Shown here: positions 43,050 to 52,833 of the stretch, piece after piece | Layout of the letters: every line of letters starts with the position of its first letter | Position numbering within the stretch: the first letter of the stretch is position 1 | Assembly (NCBI RefSeq): GCF_024498175.1 | Contig: NZ_CP101823.1 | Span: forward strand, 1,860,001 to 1,924,000 | Source of the DNA: Haloplanus salinarum | Lineage (GTDB): Archaea; Halobacteriota; Halobacteria; Halobacteriales; Haloferacaceae | DNA length: 64,000 bases | Direction: 5' to 3' | Notes under the pieces: model-generated | Told to the model about the DNA's origin: nothing | Databases searched by the model: none | The model's input: the letters and a program-made list of their open reading frames with translations, nothing else | Program-made: the position numbers and the translations under genes

Positions 43050-44420
43050 TCAGCCGCCGGAGAGCCACGTGGCGACCGACTCCCCCCACCGCCAGTGCGC
43101 CTCCGCCGTCAGCCACGTCGCCCCGACACAGGCGGCGAGGACCGTGGTGAGAAAGCCCCACGGCGAGATCCAGACCGGGCGGAACCACGGGGCGCGGTGG
43201 GCCCACCAGGTCGCGAGCGCCGTGCCGACCCCCGCGGCGGGCGTGTCGTCGGTGACCCGATCGAGCCACGCCTGCGGGGTGGTCCGCCCGGCGCCCGGCG
43301 ACTCGCCGGCGCCGTCGTGGACGGCGTAGCGCCCCGTCGCGTTCAGTTCCTGGACGGTCGGCCCGTTCGACCCGTCGCCGGTACCGAGACGCTCGGCGTC
43401 GTAGGGCGCCCAGGTAGCGTAGAACTCCCAGACCACCTCCCCGGTCGGCGTCACCTCGATCACTCGATGGCCGAGGCTGTCGACGACGAGCGTGTTGCCG
43501 TTCGGGAGGCGGTCGGCGTCCCGCGGCCACGTGAGGTTGCCCGTCAGCGTCCACGTGCGGTTCCAGGAGCCGTCCTCCCGGGTGTACTCGACCACGCGGT
43601 CGTTCTCGCTGTCGGCGACGAGTATCGTCGGGCGGCCGCCCGGGCCGCGCAGGTAGTCGGGGTTGTGTTGGGCGTGTAGGACGTCCGTGTTCCCGTCGCG
43701 TCCCAGACGCATCTCGACGTCGCCGGTGGTGCGGTTGATGAGCAACACCTGATCGAAGTTGCGCGGTGAGACCAGCAGGCGGTCCTCGCCGACCGGGTCG
43801 ACGTCGTTGACGTGGGTCCAGTCGTCGTCGACGCCGCCGTCGGTGTCGGCGGGGAAGTGGTCGGCGAAGCGCCACTCCCAGGTCACCTCGCTTCGCGACC
43901 GGTTCCAGACGACGACCCGGTCGCCGCTGGTGCCGTTCTCGACGTCCGTGCGCATGTGGGCGACGACCAGCCGGCCGTCGTCGAGCCTGTCGACGTCGTG
44001 CGTGTCGGTGAAGGGGAGCCGTTCGGTCCAGACGCGCTCACGGGTCTCGCGGTCGAGTTCGTAGACGAGCGTCTCGCCGTTCCGCGGGCTCACCACCAGC
44101 AGGTTGCCGTTGGGGAGCGGGTCGACGTCGAAGAACCAGCCGCCGACGCCGTCGCCGTGGTCGCCCTCGTACTGCCACCGGAGGCCGCCGTCGGGGTCGA
44201 CCGAGACGAGCCGGGGCGGCCGCGACCGGTCGAACTGCCCGGCGAAGTGGACCCCTTGCGTGCTGATCACCGTCGCGTTCGACGGGTCGCGGTCGACGGT
44301 CCCGGGACCGATCGAGCCGTCGTCGACGGGGTCGTACGCGAGCGACGAGCCGACCGAGACGAGCACCAGGAGGAGGAAGACGAGCGCGAACGCCGGACGG
44401 GGACGGATTCGACTGTCCAC
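43050..44420 (-). CDS. arylsulfotransferase (ASST)-like membrane-anchored beta-propeller protein
   Basis: 456 residues from a GTG, chosen because the next residues form a signal anchor (about 9-28); the long upstream extension runs antisense through IleRS. Repeated motifs such as DPLPNGNLLVVSPRNGETLVYELD and DRLPNGNTLVVDSLGHRVIEV are the blades of a beta-propeller, as in PF05935 arylsulfate sulfotransferases and relatives. One C-terminal membrane helix lies near 420-440. Likely faces outside. The conserved His/Arg catalytic residues of ASST were not verified, so the activity is uncertain. Confidence 0.82.
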   Translation of the reverse strand: MDSRIRPRPAFALVFLLLVLVSVGSSLAYDPVDDGSIGPGTVDRDPSNATVISTQGVHFAGQFDRSRPPRLVSVDPDGGLRWQYEGDHGDGVGGWFFDVDPLPNGNLLVVSPRNGETLVYELDRETRERVWTERLPFTDTHDVDRLDDGRLVVAHMRTDVENGTSGDRVVVWNRSRSEVTWEWRFADHFPADTDGGVDDDWTHVNDVDPVGEDRLLVSPRNFDQVLLINRTTGDVEMRLGRDGNTDVLHAQHNPDYLRGPGGRPTILVADSENDRVVEYTREDGSWNRTWTLTGNLTWPRDADRLPNGNTLVVDSLGHRVIEVTPTGEVVWEFYATWAPYDAERLGTGDGSNGPTVQELNATGRYAVHDGAGESPGAGRTTPQAWLDRVTDDTPAAGVGTALATWWAHRAPWFRPVWISPWGFLTTVLAACVGATWLTAEAHWRWGESVATWLSGG

Positions 44421-44503
44421 GCGGGCCGTGCGAGCGGCCGGCACCTGAATCCTGTGTTTCGTCGGCGCGACCGGGATCCGACGGACGTGACGCCCGACCA
44501 CCG

Positions 44504-44513
44504 TTTTGATATA
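44504..44513 (+). promoter_or_regulatory. TATA box of ileS
   Basis: TTTTGATATA, centred about 26 bases upstream of the ileS ATG, in the short divergent region shared with the arylsulfotransferase-like gene. Confidence 0.6.
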
Positions 44514-44534
44514 CGCGCGGGAACTGGGACGGGT

Positions 44535-47500
44535 ATGGACGACGTCAGCGACCAGTACGCCCCCGAGGACGTGGAGGCCTCGGTCAACGCCTACTGGGAC
44601 GAACACGACGCCTACGAGGCGGCGAAGGAGGCCCACGCGGACGACCCGCCCTTCTTCTTCGTCGACGGCCCGCCGTACACGAGCGGACAGATGCACCTCG
44701 GCACGGCGTGGAACAAGACGCTGAAAGACGCCATCATCCGGTACAAGCGGATGGCAGGCCACGACGTGACCGACCGGCCCGGCTACGACATGCACGGCCT
44801 CCCCATCGAGGTGAAAGTCGAGGAGGAACTCGGCTTCGACTCCAAGAAGGACATCGAGGAGTACGGGATGGAGGCGTTCATCGAGGAGTGCAAGTCCTTC
44901 GCCGAGCGCAACCGCGAGAAGATGGACGAGGACTTCCAGTCCATCGGCGCGTGGATGGACTGGGACGATCCCTATCGGACCGTCTCGCCCGAGTACATGG
45001 AGGCGACGTGGTGGGCGTTCAAGCGCGTCCACGAGAACGGCCTCGTCGAGCGCGGCAAGCGGGCGATCAACCAGTGTCCCCGGTGTGAGACCGCCATCGC
45101 CGACAACGAGGTCGAGTACCACGAGATCGAATCCCCCTCCATCTACGTCCGGTTCCCCCTCAGCGACCGCGAGGGATCGCTCGTCGTCTGGACGACGACG
45201 CCGTGGACCATCCCGGCAAACGAGTTCGTCGCCGTCGACGCCGAGATGACATACCGGGCGGTCGACGCGACGCGGGACGGCGAGACCGACCGCCTCTACG
45301 TCGCCGCTCCCTGCGTCGAGGACGTCCTCCGCGAGGGGCGCTACGACGACTACGAGGTGATCGAGGAGCTACCCGGCGAGGAACTCGTCGGCTGGACGTA
45401 CGACCACCCACTCGCCGAGGAAGTGCCCGACAACCCCGACGTCGAGGGAACGGGACAGGTGTACGCCGCCGACTACGTCGAGGCCGACCGCACGGGGCTG
45501 GTCCACTCCGCGCCCGGACACGGCGAGGTCGACTTCGAACGCGGACGGGAACTCGGGGTGCCCGTGTTTTCGCCCGTCGCCGGCGACGGCACCTTCACCG
45601 AGGAAGCCGGGAAGTACGCCGGACGGTTCGTCCGCGACGCCAACGACGACATCATCGCCGACCTGGACGCGAACGGGTACCTGCTGGCGTCGGGCACCAC
45701 CACCCACCGCTACGGGCAGTGCTGGCGGTGTGACACCGACATCGTCTATCTCGCCACCGACCAGTGGTTCATCACGGTCACCGATATCAAAGACGAACTC
45801 CTGGAGAACATCGAGGACAGCGAGTGGCACCCCGAGTGGGCCCGGGACAACCGGTTCCGGAACTTCGTCGCGGACGCCCCGGACTGGAACGTCTCCCGAC
45901 AGCGCTACTGGGGCATCCCCCTCCCCATCTGGGTGCCCGAGGACGACCCCGATCCGGACGCCGAGGACATCCTCGTGATCGGGACGCGGGAGGAACTCGC
46001 CGAACGCGCCGATGGGGACCTCGACCCCGAGACGATCGACCTCCACCGGCCGAGCGTCGACCCCGTCACGATCACCGAGGACGGCGTCACCTACGAGCGC
46101 GTCCCCGACGTGTTCGACGTGTGGATCGACTCCTCGGTGGCGACGTGGGGCACCCTCGGCTACCCGGGTAACGAGGACGACTTCGAGGAGCTCTGGCCCG
46201 CCGACCTCATCGTCGAGGCCCACGACCAGACGCGTGGCTGGTTCTGGTCGCAGCTGGGGATGGGGACCGCCGCCCTCGGAGAGATTCCCTACGACGAAGT
46301 CGTCATGCACGGCTTCGCCAACGACAGCGAGGGTCGGAAGATGTCGAAGTCCCTCGGCAACATCGTCACGCCCCAGGAGGCCATCGACCGCTACGGGCGC
46401 GACCCGCTCCGGGCTTACCTCATGAGCCACGACCAGCACGGGGCCGACCTCTCCTTCGAGTGGGAGGGACTCGCGGAGACCCAGTCGACGCTCAACATCT
46501 TCTGGAACGTCTTCCGGTTCCCGCTCCAGTACATGGCGCTCGACGACTACGACCCCGCCGAGGCGGACCTCTCGGACGGGGAACTGACCGTCGTCGACGA
46601 GTGGGTGCTCTCGCGCCTCCAGTCGGTGAAAGCCGAGGTGGAGGCGGCGTGGGACGAGTACGCCGTCCACGACGCCTGCAACGCCGTCCTCGACTTCGTC
46701 ACCGAGGACGTCTCCCGCTTCTACGTCAAGGCGATCCGCGAGCGGATGTGGGAGGAGGCGGACTCGGCGTCGAAACGCGGCGCCTACGCGACGCTCGCGA
46801 CCGTCCTCGACGAGACGATCCGCCTGCTCGCGCCCATCACGCCCTACATCGCCGAGGAGATGTACCGGACGCTCGACGGGCGCGCGACGACGGTCCACCA
46901 GCTTTCCTACCCGACGGTCGACGGGACTCACCACGATCCGGAGCTGGAGCGGAACGTGGCGGTCCTCCGGGCGGTCGAGGAGGCGGCGGCCAACGCCCGA
47001 CAGCAGGGCGGGCGCAAGCTCCGCTGGCCCGTCCCGCGGGTGCTCGTCGAGAGCGACGACGGGTCGGTCCGCGAGGCCGTCGACTCGCTGTCGACCCTGC
47101 TCGGCGAGCGGGTGAACGCCCGATCCATCGAGGTGACCGACTCGTTCGACGAACTGATCGAGCGCGCCGAACCGGAGATGGGCGTGATCGGCCCCGCATT
47201 CGGCGGCGACGCACAGGAGGTGATGGCCGCCGTCGAGGGGCGCCGCCGCGAGGAACTGGAAGCCGACGCCGACGGCCAGACCCCCTACACCGTCACGCTC
47301 GACGGCGAGCGCTACGACCTGACGGGGGAGATGGTCTCGTTCCGCGCCGAACCCCCGGAGAACGTCGCCGGCGCCGACTTCGAGGTGACCGACGACGGCG
47401 ACCGGACCGGCGGCACCGTCTACGTCGACACCTCGCTGACCGAGGATATCGAGGCGGAGGGGTACGCCCGCGACGTGGTGCGCCGGATCCAGGAGATGCG

Positions 47501-47726
47501 CAAGCGACTCGACCTGGACGTCGACGAGCGCATCCGCACCCGGATCGACGTCGACGACGACCGCGTGGCCGCGTTCGTCGACGAGCGGCGCGACCTCATC
47601 GCCGAGGAGACTCGGACCGCGGAGTTCGACGCCGACGCCGACGACCTGACCGAGGAGTGGGAGGTCGAGGGCGTCGCCGTCACCATCGGCATCGCGCGGG
47701 TCGAAGCCGAACAGCGGGCCGCATAA
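44535..47726 (+). CDS. ileS: isoleucyl-tRNA synthetase
   Basis: 1063 residues, full length for the archaeal type. The class I HIGH motif is HLGT in PYTSGQMHLGTAW (about 48-59), and KMSKS is intact in RKMSKSLGN (about 600-608); the CP1 editing domain lies between, and the C-terminal anticodon-binding half is complete. It charges tRNA-Ile. The earlier in-frame reading back to 43812 is the antisense of the neighbour gene and was rejected. Confidence 0.98.
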   Translation: MDDVSDQYAPEDVEASVNAYWDEHDAYEAAKEAHADDPPFFFVDGPPYTSGQMHLGTAWNKTLKDAIIRYKRMAGHDVTDRPGYDMHGLPIEVKVEEELGFDSKKDIEEYGMEAFIEECKSFAERNREKMDEDFQSIGAWMDWDDPYRTVSPEYMEATWWAFKRVHENGLVERGKRAINQCPRCETAIADNEVEYHEIESPSIYVRFPLSDREGSLVVWTTTPWTIPANEFVAVDAEMTYRAVDATRDGETDRLYVAAPCVEDVLREGRYDDYEVIEELPGEELVGWTYDHPLAEEVPDNPDVEGTGQVYAADYVEADRTGLVHSAPGHGEVDFERGRELGVPVFSPVAGDGTFTEEAGKYAGRFVRDANDDIIADLDANGYLLASGTTTHRYGQCWRCDTDIVYLATDQWFITVTDIKDELLENIEDSEWHPEWARDNRFRNFVADAPDWNVSRQRYWGIPLPIWVPEDDPDPDAEDILVIGTREELAERADGDLDPETIDLHRPSVDPVTITEDGVTYERVPDVFDVWIDSSVATWGTLGYPGNEDDFEELWPADLIVEAHDQTRGWFWSQLGMGTAALGEIPYDEVVMHGFANDSEGRKMSKSLGNIVTPQEAIDRYGRDPLRAYLMSHDQHGADLSFEWEGLAETQSTLNIFWNVFRFPLQYMALDDYDPAEADLSDGELTVVDEWVLSRLQSVKAEVEAAWDEYAVHDACNAVLDFVTEDVSRFYVKAIRERMWEEADSASKRGAYATLATVLDETIRLLAPITPYIAEEMYRTLDGRATTVHQLSYPTVDGTHHDPELERNVAVLRAVEEAAANARQQGGRKLRWPVPRVLVESDDGSVREAVDSLSTLLGERVNARSIEVTDSFDELIERAEPEMGVIGPAFGGDAQEVMAAVEGRRREELEADADGQTPYTVTLDGERYDLTGEMVSFRAEPPENVAGADFEVTDDGDRTGGTVYVDTSLTEDIEAEGYARDVVRRIQEMRKRLDLDVDERIRTRIDVDDDRVAAFVDERRDLIAEETRTAEFDADADDLTEEWEVEGVAVTIGIARVEAEQRAA

Positions 47727-47749
47727 GGGCCGCCTTTCCTCCCTCGCCG

Positions 47750-48004
47750 CTACGCCCAGTAGAGCAGATAGAGGAGGTACAGGCTCGACGCGACCACGAC
47801 GAGGCCGACCAGCGCGAACCCGACCGCGGCCACGGTCGAGACGGCGAACGCCGCGAGTTGGATCGACTGGAGGCCGACGAGGGCGGCGAACGCCGCCAGG
47901 AGCGTCCAGCAGACGGTGCCGAGGAGGGACCGCCCCGCAGTCCGGAGTTCGTCGCGAACGATGGCGCGGATCCGGTTCTCGCGGGGTTCGTCGGAGGGGA
48001 CCAT
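47750..48004 (-). CDS. small two-helix membrane protein
   Basis: 84 residues from the ATG giving MVPSDEPREN. A charged N-terminus (about 1-26) precedes two hydrophobic segments at about 30-52 and 57-80. No known motif; similar small membrane proteins are scattered in haloarchaeal genomes. It converges on ileS and lies downstream of the UDP-sugar dehydrogenase gene on the same strand. Confidence 0.65.
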   Translation of the reverse strand: MVPSDEPRENRIRAIVRDELRTAGRSLLGTVCWTLLAAFAALVGLQSIQLAAFAVSTVAAVGFALVGLVVVASSLYLLYLLYWA

Positions 48005-48096
48005 GGGAAGCAGTCGTCCCCGATCCTCCCTCAACGTGTCGGTGAGCCGTCCCGAGGCCGGACCGTACGGACCCCCCGAACGGCAGCGGGAGCCGC

Positions 48097-50799
48097 CTAC
48101 CAGGTCAACCCCTCGTACGTGAGCCCGTCGCGGCGCTCGACGACCCGCCGGCCGTCGATCACGACGTCGCCGCTCATCAGGTCGAACTCCCGGTCGAGGT
48201 CGGCGAACTCGGGCCAGTCGGTGACGACGAGCGCCGCCGCCGCGCCCGAGAGCGTCGGCGACGCCGAGGCGAGGTACTCCACGTCCGGGAACCGCTCCCG
48301 CATCGCATCGGCCGCCCCCTGGTTCGGATCGTAGGCGATCACCTCCGCGCCACGGTCCTTGAGTCCCTCGATGATCGGGACGGCCCGGGAGTTGCGGATG
48401 TCGTCGGTGCCGGGCTTGAAGGCGAGGCCGAGGACGGCCACCCGCTCGCCCGCGACGTCGACGTGGGTATCGAGCAGGTCGAGCATCCGTTCGGGCTGGC
48501 GGTCGTTCACGTCGATGGCCGCCTGGAGGAGTTCGGGTTCGTACCCCCGGTCGCGGGCGGCGGCGACGATGGCCGCCACGTCCTTCGGGAAGCAGTTGTG
48601 AACGACGAGGCCGTCGGTCGTCACGAACGTGTGGTTGTCCGCGACTTCCAGCGAGTAGACGTCGACCGCGGCCTCCCGAGTCGAGACTCCGCTCACACTC
48701 ACGGTCGTGTGCCGTCCGCCGTCTGTGTAGCCGGTCGGAGCGATCTGTCGGTCGTAACTCGCGAGTCGCTCCTCGATCCGCTTCCGCTCGGACGGGAGAA
48801 ACATCCCAGCCAACTCGGCTATCTGTCGTTCCGAGCTCACCCTGAGGAAATGAGCCGGTGTCGTCGATTTCTTGGACTGTGATGTCTTGTAGCTCGGAAC
48901 GATGCCGAGACTGTGCAGGAGGAACTGCATTCCCTGGATCAACTCCTCGCTAACCGAACCGTAGTCGTAGACGACGGCGTTCGAGTGGTTCGTGTATTCG
49001 ACGTAACCGTCACCACGAAACAGTCCCGACAGGAGTGCTCGCCGGTTCGCCTCACGCTCCCGATACGCCGGATCCGGGATCCGTGCGGAGTACGAACCCG
49101 TCCCACAGCCGAGTCGTTCGAGGAAGTGGGCGAACACGCGACTCGAAACCTCGACGTGGGTTGCCGTCTCCTGTGTGTCCGTCCGGTACCGGATACCGAG
49201 TGCATCGAGGTAAGACGCCACATCCGAGACGTACTCCTGCTCGTCGGTCGGATGAAAGCTCAGAAAGACACGTTTCCGAGGGGTCGATCCGTTACCCGAC
49301 TCGTCGGTGTGGATGTGTCCCTCACTGAGGTAGTAGCCGATGAACCGCCAGAACCGCTCGTCCGCGGGGATGACGGCGGGAACGTACGTCTGCCCGCCGC
49401 CGACGGTCGTATACAGGGCGACATCGTTCCGGTCGAAAGGGAGTCGAGCCTCGAATTCGAGGAACACGTCGAGTGGGATGTAGTCGTTCCGGATGAACTC
49501 GTGGACCCTGTCGTAGTCGAACCGTCCGTTGTACTCGTCGAGACACTCCCGGACCCGTTCTGCAACCGACTCCGCCTCGAACGACACTTTGAGATACACC
49601 GAGTCGTCGTCGAATTCGGTCGCCTCCGCAACGAAGTCGATGAGGTCGAACGATCCGACCGGATCGGCCGGCAAACCCGACTGGACGGGGAGCGCATCAC
49701 CCTCGTCGATCCTGTGTGCTTGTCGAACGACCGACGAATCGTCGTCGACGACGACCATGGGGTGGTCGTGGGTGACGGTTACCTCCTTGTTCATCCTCGT
49801 CTCAATTGTGTGTAGCGTTCCATCGTACCGACGGCGAGTCGCGGCCACGACGGACTTGAACTCCACGTCGCCGTCAGCGTAACTGAGCACGGACACGTCG
49901 TCCACCGATCCGTCGGCCACGTACTGGTCGAAGAAGTCGGCCAGCGTGAGGAGCGTCGTTCCATCGTCATCCTTCGCCAGAACACGCTGATCACCCGTAA
50001 GACAGCTCCCACCCCAGCCGACGCCGCTCCGCAGGAACCGCTCGCCGATGCGGTCGTCGAGGCCGATGGCGTCGGCCACCTCGTAGGCGTCGACGCCGTA
50101 CTCCTTGCAGATGTTGCCGAGTTCGTTGATGAGGCTGATCTTGGCCGCGAGGAAGGCGTTGTTGGCGTACTTGATCATCTCGGCCTCGTCGAGCCCGGTG
50201 CGAACGACCGGGACCTCGTCGAGCAACGGCGCGTAGACCGCCTCCAGCGTGTCGAGCGCGCGGTCGTCGGTCGTCCCGAAGACGAGCTTGTCCGGGTGTT
50301 TGAAGTCGTCGACGGCGCTCCCCTCGCGCAGGAACTCGGGGTTCATCGCGAGGCCGAAGTCGGCCCCGACCCGCAGCCCGGACTCGCGTTCGAGGATCGG
50401 CCCGACCACGTCGGCGGTCGTCCCGGGGACGACGGTGCTCTTGACGACGACGGTCGGATACCCCTCGACGTCGGCCAGCACCCCGCCGAGCGCCTCGGCG
50501 CCCGCCTCGACGTACGCGGTGTCGATGCTCCCGTCGTCGTTCGTGGGCGTCGGGAGCGCGAGGAAGACGACCTCGACGTCCGCCAGGTCCGCGTAGTCGG
50601 TCGTCGCGAACAGCGACGAGCCGGCGTAGCGGTCGAGCAGGTCGTCGAGACCGGGTTCGGAGATGGGCGACTCCCCCTCGTTCAGCCGTCTGACCACCGA
50701 TTCGTCGACGTCGACGTTGATCACTTCGTGCCCGAAGTCGGCGAGACAGGCCGCGACGGTCGTGCCGACGTACCCGCTCCCGACGATACCGATCTTCAT
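48097..50799 (-). CDS. UDP-glucose/UDP-ManNAc 6-dehydrogenase with an in-frame intein
   Basis: 900 residues; the host enzyme alone would be 430. Rossmann motif GSGYVGTTVAA (about 8-18), a middle domain with LDEAEMIKYANNAFLAAKI (203-221), and the catalytic Cys motif GGS|CFPKD, which is split by the intein at 266-735; GLAFKPGTDDIRNSR follows near 791-805. It oxidises the sugar 6-hydroxyl to the carboxylate (for example UDP-GlcA, the donor for AglG). The intein sits exactly at the catalytic Cys, so unspliced enzyme cannot work. The upstream extension before the ATG is a GTG/ATG readthrough and was rejected. Confidence 0.93.
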   Translation of the reverse strand: MKIGIVGSGYVGTTVAACLADFGHEVINVDVDESVVRRLNEGESPISEPGLDDLLDRYAGSSLFATTDYADLADVEVVFLALPTPTNDDGSIDTAYVEAGAEALGGVLADVEGYPTVVVKSTVVPGTTADVVGPILERESGLRVGADFGLAMNPEFLREGSAVDDFKHPDKLVFGTTDDRALDTLEAVYAPLLDEVPVVRTGLDEAEMIKYANNAFLAAKISLINELGNICKEYGVDAYEVADAIGLDDRIGERFLRSGVGWGGSCLTGDQRVLAKDDDGTTLLTLADFFDQYVADGSVDDVSVLSYADGDVEFKSVVAATRRRYDGTLHTIETRMNKEVTVTHDHPMVVVDDDSSVVRQAHRIDEGDALPVQSGLPADPVGSFDLIDFVAEATEFDDDSVYLKVSFEAESVAERVRECLDEYNGRFDYDRVHEFIRNDYIPLDVFLEFEARLPFDRNDVALYTTVGGGQTYVPAVIPADERFWRFIGYYLSEGHIHTDESGNGSTPRKRVFLSFHPTDEQEYVSDVASYLDALGIRYRTDTQETATHVEVSSRVFAHFLERLGCGTGSYSARIPDPAYREREANRRALLSGLFRGDGYVEYTNHSNAVVYDYGSVSEELIQGMQFLLHSLGIVPSYKTSQSKKSTTPAHFLRVSSERQIAELAGMFLPSERKRIEERLASYDRQIAPTGYTDGGRHTTVSVSGVSTREAAVDVYSLEVADNHTFVTTDGLVVHNCFPKDVAAIVAAARDRGYEPELLQAAIDVNDRQPERMLDLLDTHVDVAGERVAVLGLAFKPGTDDIRNSRAVPIIEGLKDRGAEVIAYDPNQGAADAMRERFPDVEYLASASPTLSGAAAALVVTDWPEFADLDREFDLMSGDVVIDGRRVVERRDGLTYEGLTW
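48595..50004 (-). mobile_element. intein with LAGLIDADG-type homing endonuclease
   Basis: 470 residues, host residues 266-735. Splicing blocks: C1 in SCLTGDQRVLA, block B TVTHDHP (about 341-347), block F near VYSLEVADNHTFVTTDG and block G VVHN then C+1. The endonuclease has both dodecapeptide motifs, FIGYYLSEGHI (486-496) and LLSGLFRGDGYV (589-600), each with its acidic residue, so it may be active. The inserted DNA has more A/T than its host, which fits mobility. Confidence 0.92.
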
Positions 50800-50878
50800 A
50801 CCCCACCCTGTGCGACGACGGATCAAAGAGGGTTCGGATGCGGCCGATCCGGGCCGATCCCCCGGCGGTGACGAGCCG

Positions 50879-52075
50879 TCAGCCCGCCGGCGCGTCGACG
50901 TCGAACGCATCGAGGGCCGTATCGAGGCGCTCCGGGTCGTCGCTCCCCGGGAGCGGGCGTTCGGCGGTCCGACAGGGGGCGTCGACGGCGAGTCGGTCAC
51001 AGAGCAGGTCCGCCGTCGCCTCGGCCATCCGCCGGTAGGTCGTGAGCTTCCCGCCGACGACGGTGACGAGGCCCGCCGCGCCCTCGGCCTCGTGATCCAG
51101 CAGGGCGAACCCCCGGGAGATGGCGCGGCCGTCGCGCCCCGACTCGTCGGGGGCGTACAGCGGGCGGACGCCCCAGTAGGTACGGACGGTCGGCATCCCG
51201 GCCACCGCCGGACACATCGCCGCGCACTCGTCGACGATCCGGTCGACCGCCGCGTCCGACCGCTCGAAGTCGTCCGGGTCGTCGACGGCGACGCTCGTGG
51301 TGCCGAGGACGGCGGCCCCGGGCGTTGGCACCACGATGTCGCCGTCGGCAGGCGGTCGACACCGGTTCAACACGGCGTCGACGCCGGGGTTCTCGACGGC
51401 GACCATGGCGCCCCGGGTGGGACGCATGGGCACCGAAACACCCGCGAGGGCGGCACACCGCTCGGCCCACGGACCGGCCGCGTTCACGACGGCGTCGGCC
51501 TCGACGGTCGTCCCGACCGTTCCGCCGACCGCGACGGCCCGCACGCGGCCGTCGGCGACGCGCATCGACTCGACCGGCGCGTGGGTGTGGATCGTCGCCC
51601 CCGCCTCGCGGGCGTCGAGGGCGTTCGCGACGACCAGCCGCGACGGCGAGACGACGGCGTCGGGGACGGCGAGGGCGCGCTCGACGGCCGGGCTCGCCTC
51701 GGGAACCCGCGCCCGGAACGCGTCGCCGTCGAGGGTCGTCGTCTCCATGCCGAGGTCGGCACAGGCCGCGCGCTTGCGCTCGAAGTAGTCGGGGTCGTCG
51801 CCGTCGAGTTGGAGGAAGTAGCCGCCGGTCTCGCGGAGACAGCCGCTCGCCACCTCGCGGAGGACGCGGTTCTCGGCCAGACAGGCCGCGGCGTCGTCGG
51901 GATCGGCCTCGGCGTACCGGGCGCCGCTGTGGAGGACGCCGTGCGAGCGCCCCGTCGTCCCGCCGGCGAGGGCGCCGCGCTCGACGAGAGTCACGTCGAC
52001 GCCGCGAAGGGCCAGATCCCGCGCGACGCCGACGCCGGTCGCCCCGCCGCCGATCACGAGGACAGTCGTGCGCAT
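50879..52075 (-). CDS. GlpA-like FAD-dependent glycerol-3-phosphate dehydrogenase, short form
   Basis: 398 residues from the ATG. FAD motif VIGGGATGVGVARDLALRG (about 6-24), GRSHGVLHSGARYA with substrate-site Arg/His, NAAGPWAERCA, and a final VVGGKLTTYRRMAEATAD are all typical of GlpA/GlpD. It ends soon after that motif, so it lacks the C-terminal BFD-type [2Fe-2S] domain that GlpA subunits usually have. No glpB or glpC is adjacent. It could be a catabolic G3P dehydrogenase or a related oxidoreductase. Confidence 0.82.
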   Translation of the reverse strand: MRTTVLVIGGGATGVGVARDLALRGVDVTLVERGALAGGTTGRSHGVLHSGARYAEADPDDAAACLAENRVLREVASGCLRETGGYFLQLDGDDPDYFERKRAACADLGMETTTLDGDAFRARVPEASPAVERALAVPDAVVSPSRLVVANALDAREAGATIHTHAPVESMRVADGRVRAVAVGGTVGTTVEADAVVNAAGPWAERCAALAGVSVPMRPTRGAMVAVENPGVDAVLNRCRPPADGDIVVPTPGAAVLGTTSVAVDDPDDFERSDAAVDRIVDECAAMCPAVAGMPTVRTYWGVRPLYAPDESGRDGRAISRGFALLDHEAEGAAGLVTVVGGKLTTYRRMAEATADLLCDRLAVDAPCRTAERPLPGSDDPERLDTALDAFDVDAPAG

Positions 52076-52164
52076 ACCGTCCCGTGGTCGAGCCCCGCAC
52101 TTCACGGCGTCGGTGGGGCGCTCCGTGACGCGGTGCTTTTAACGCCCCCGGCCGGAGCGGAGGT

Positions 52165-52833
52165 ATGGTGCCACCGCTCGTACTGGACATCGACGGGACG
52201 CTGACCGCGCCGACGGGAGGGATCGATCCGCGGGCCATCGAGACGCTCCGGGAGTGGGACGCGCCCGTCGTCGTCGCGACGGGCAAGGCGTTCCCGTATC
52301 CCGTCGCACTCTGTCATTTCGCGAACGTCCCCGAGCGGGTGATCGCCGAGAACGGGGGCGTGGTCTACGCCGACGACGAGGTGACGGTGACCGTCGACGG
52401 CGCCGACCGCCCCCGGGCGGCGGCGCGGGCGTTCGTCGACCGGGGCGGCGACTTGGGGTGGGGGGCGGCCGACACCGTCAACCGCTGGCGCGAGACGGAG
52501 GTGGCGGTCCATCGCGACGCCGACGCGGCGTTGTTGGGCGCCGTCGCCGAGGAGTTCGACCTCGAAGTGGTCGATACGGGCTACGCCTACCACCTCAAGA
52601 CGCCGGACGTCGAGAAGGGGGACGGACTCCGGTCGGTCGCCGCGACGCTCGGCCGCGATCCCGCGGACTTCGTCGCGGTGGGCGACAGCGAGAACGACGT
52701 CTCCACCTTCGCGGCCGCCGGGCGGTCGTTCGCGGTGGCGAACGCCGACGACCGCGCGCGCGCCGCCGCCGACGAGGTGACCGAGGGATCGCATATGGAC
52801 GGCACGCTGGAAGCGCTCGCCACGTTCGCGTGA
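52165..52833 (+). CDS. phosphoglycolate phosphatase, archaeal HAD type
   Basis: 222 residues. HAD motif I LDIDGTLTA (Asp 8 and 10), motif II in VVVATGKAF, motif III Lys in VEKGDGLRSV and motif IV GDSENDVSTF. The order and length match the archaeal phosphoglycolate phosphatase (TIGR01487-like) group with a C2 cap. It removes phosphate from 2-phosphoglycolate or a sugar phosphate. Its stop overlaps the next gene's GTG by two bases. Confidence 0.9.
   Translation: MVPPLVLDIDGTLTAPTGGIDPRAIETLREWDAPVVVATGKAFPYPVALCHFANVPERVIAENGGVVYADDEVTVTVDGADRPRAAARAFVDRGGDLGWGAADTVNRWRETEVAVHRDADAALLGAVAEEFDLEVVDTGYAYHLKTPDVEKGDGLRSVAATLGRDPADFVAVGDSENDVSTFAAAGRSFAVANADDRARAAADEVTEGSHMDGTLEALATFA

Noticed and set aside
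43812-44534. 723-base in-frame extension at the 5' end of ileS
   Set aside because: It runs antisense through the arylsulfotransferase-like gene, and IleRS proteins start at the ATG at 44535, which has a TATA box upstream.
51325-52128. 267-codon Arg-rich plus-strand ORF opposite the GlpA-like gene
   Set aside because: Its composition and position show it to be the antisense reading of a conserved FAD enzyme.
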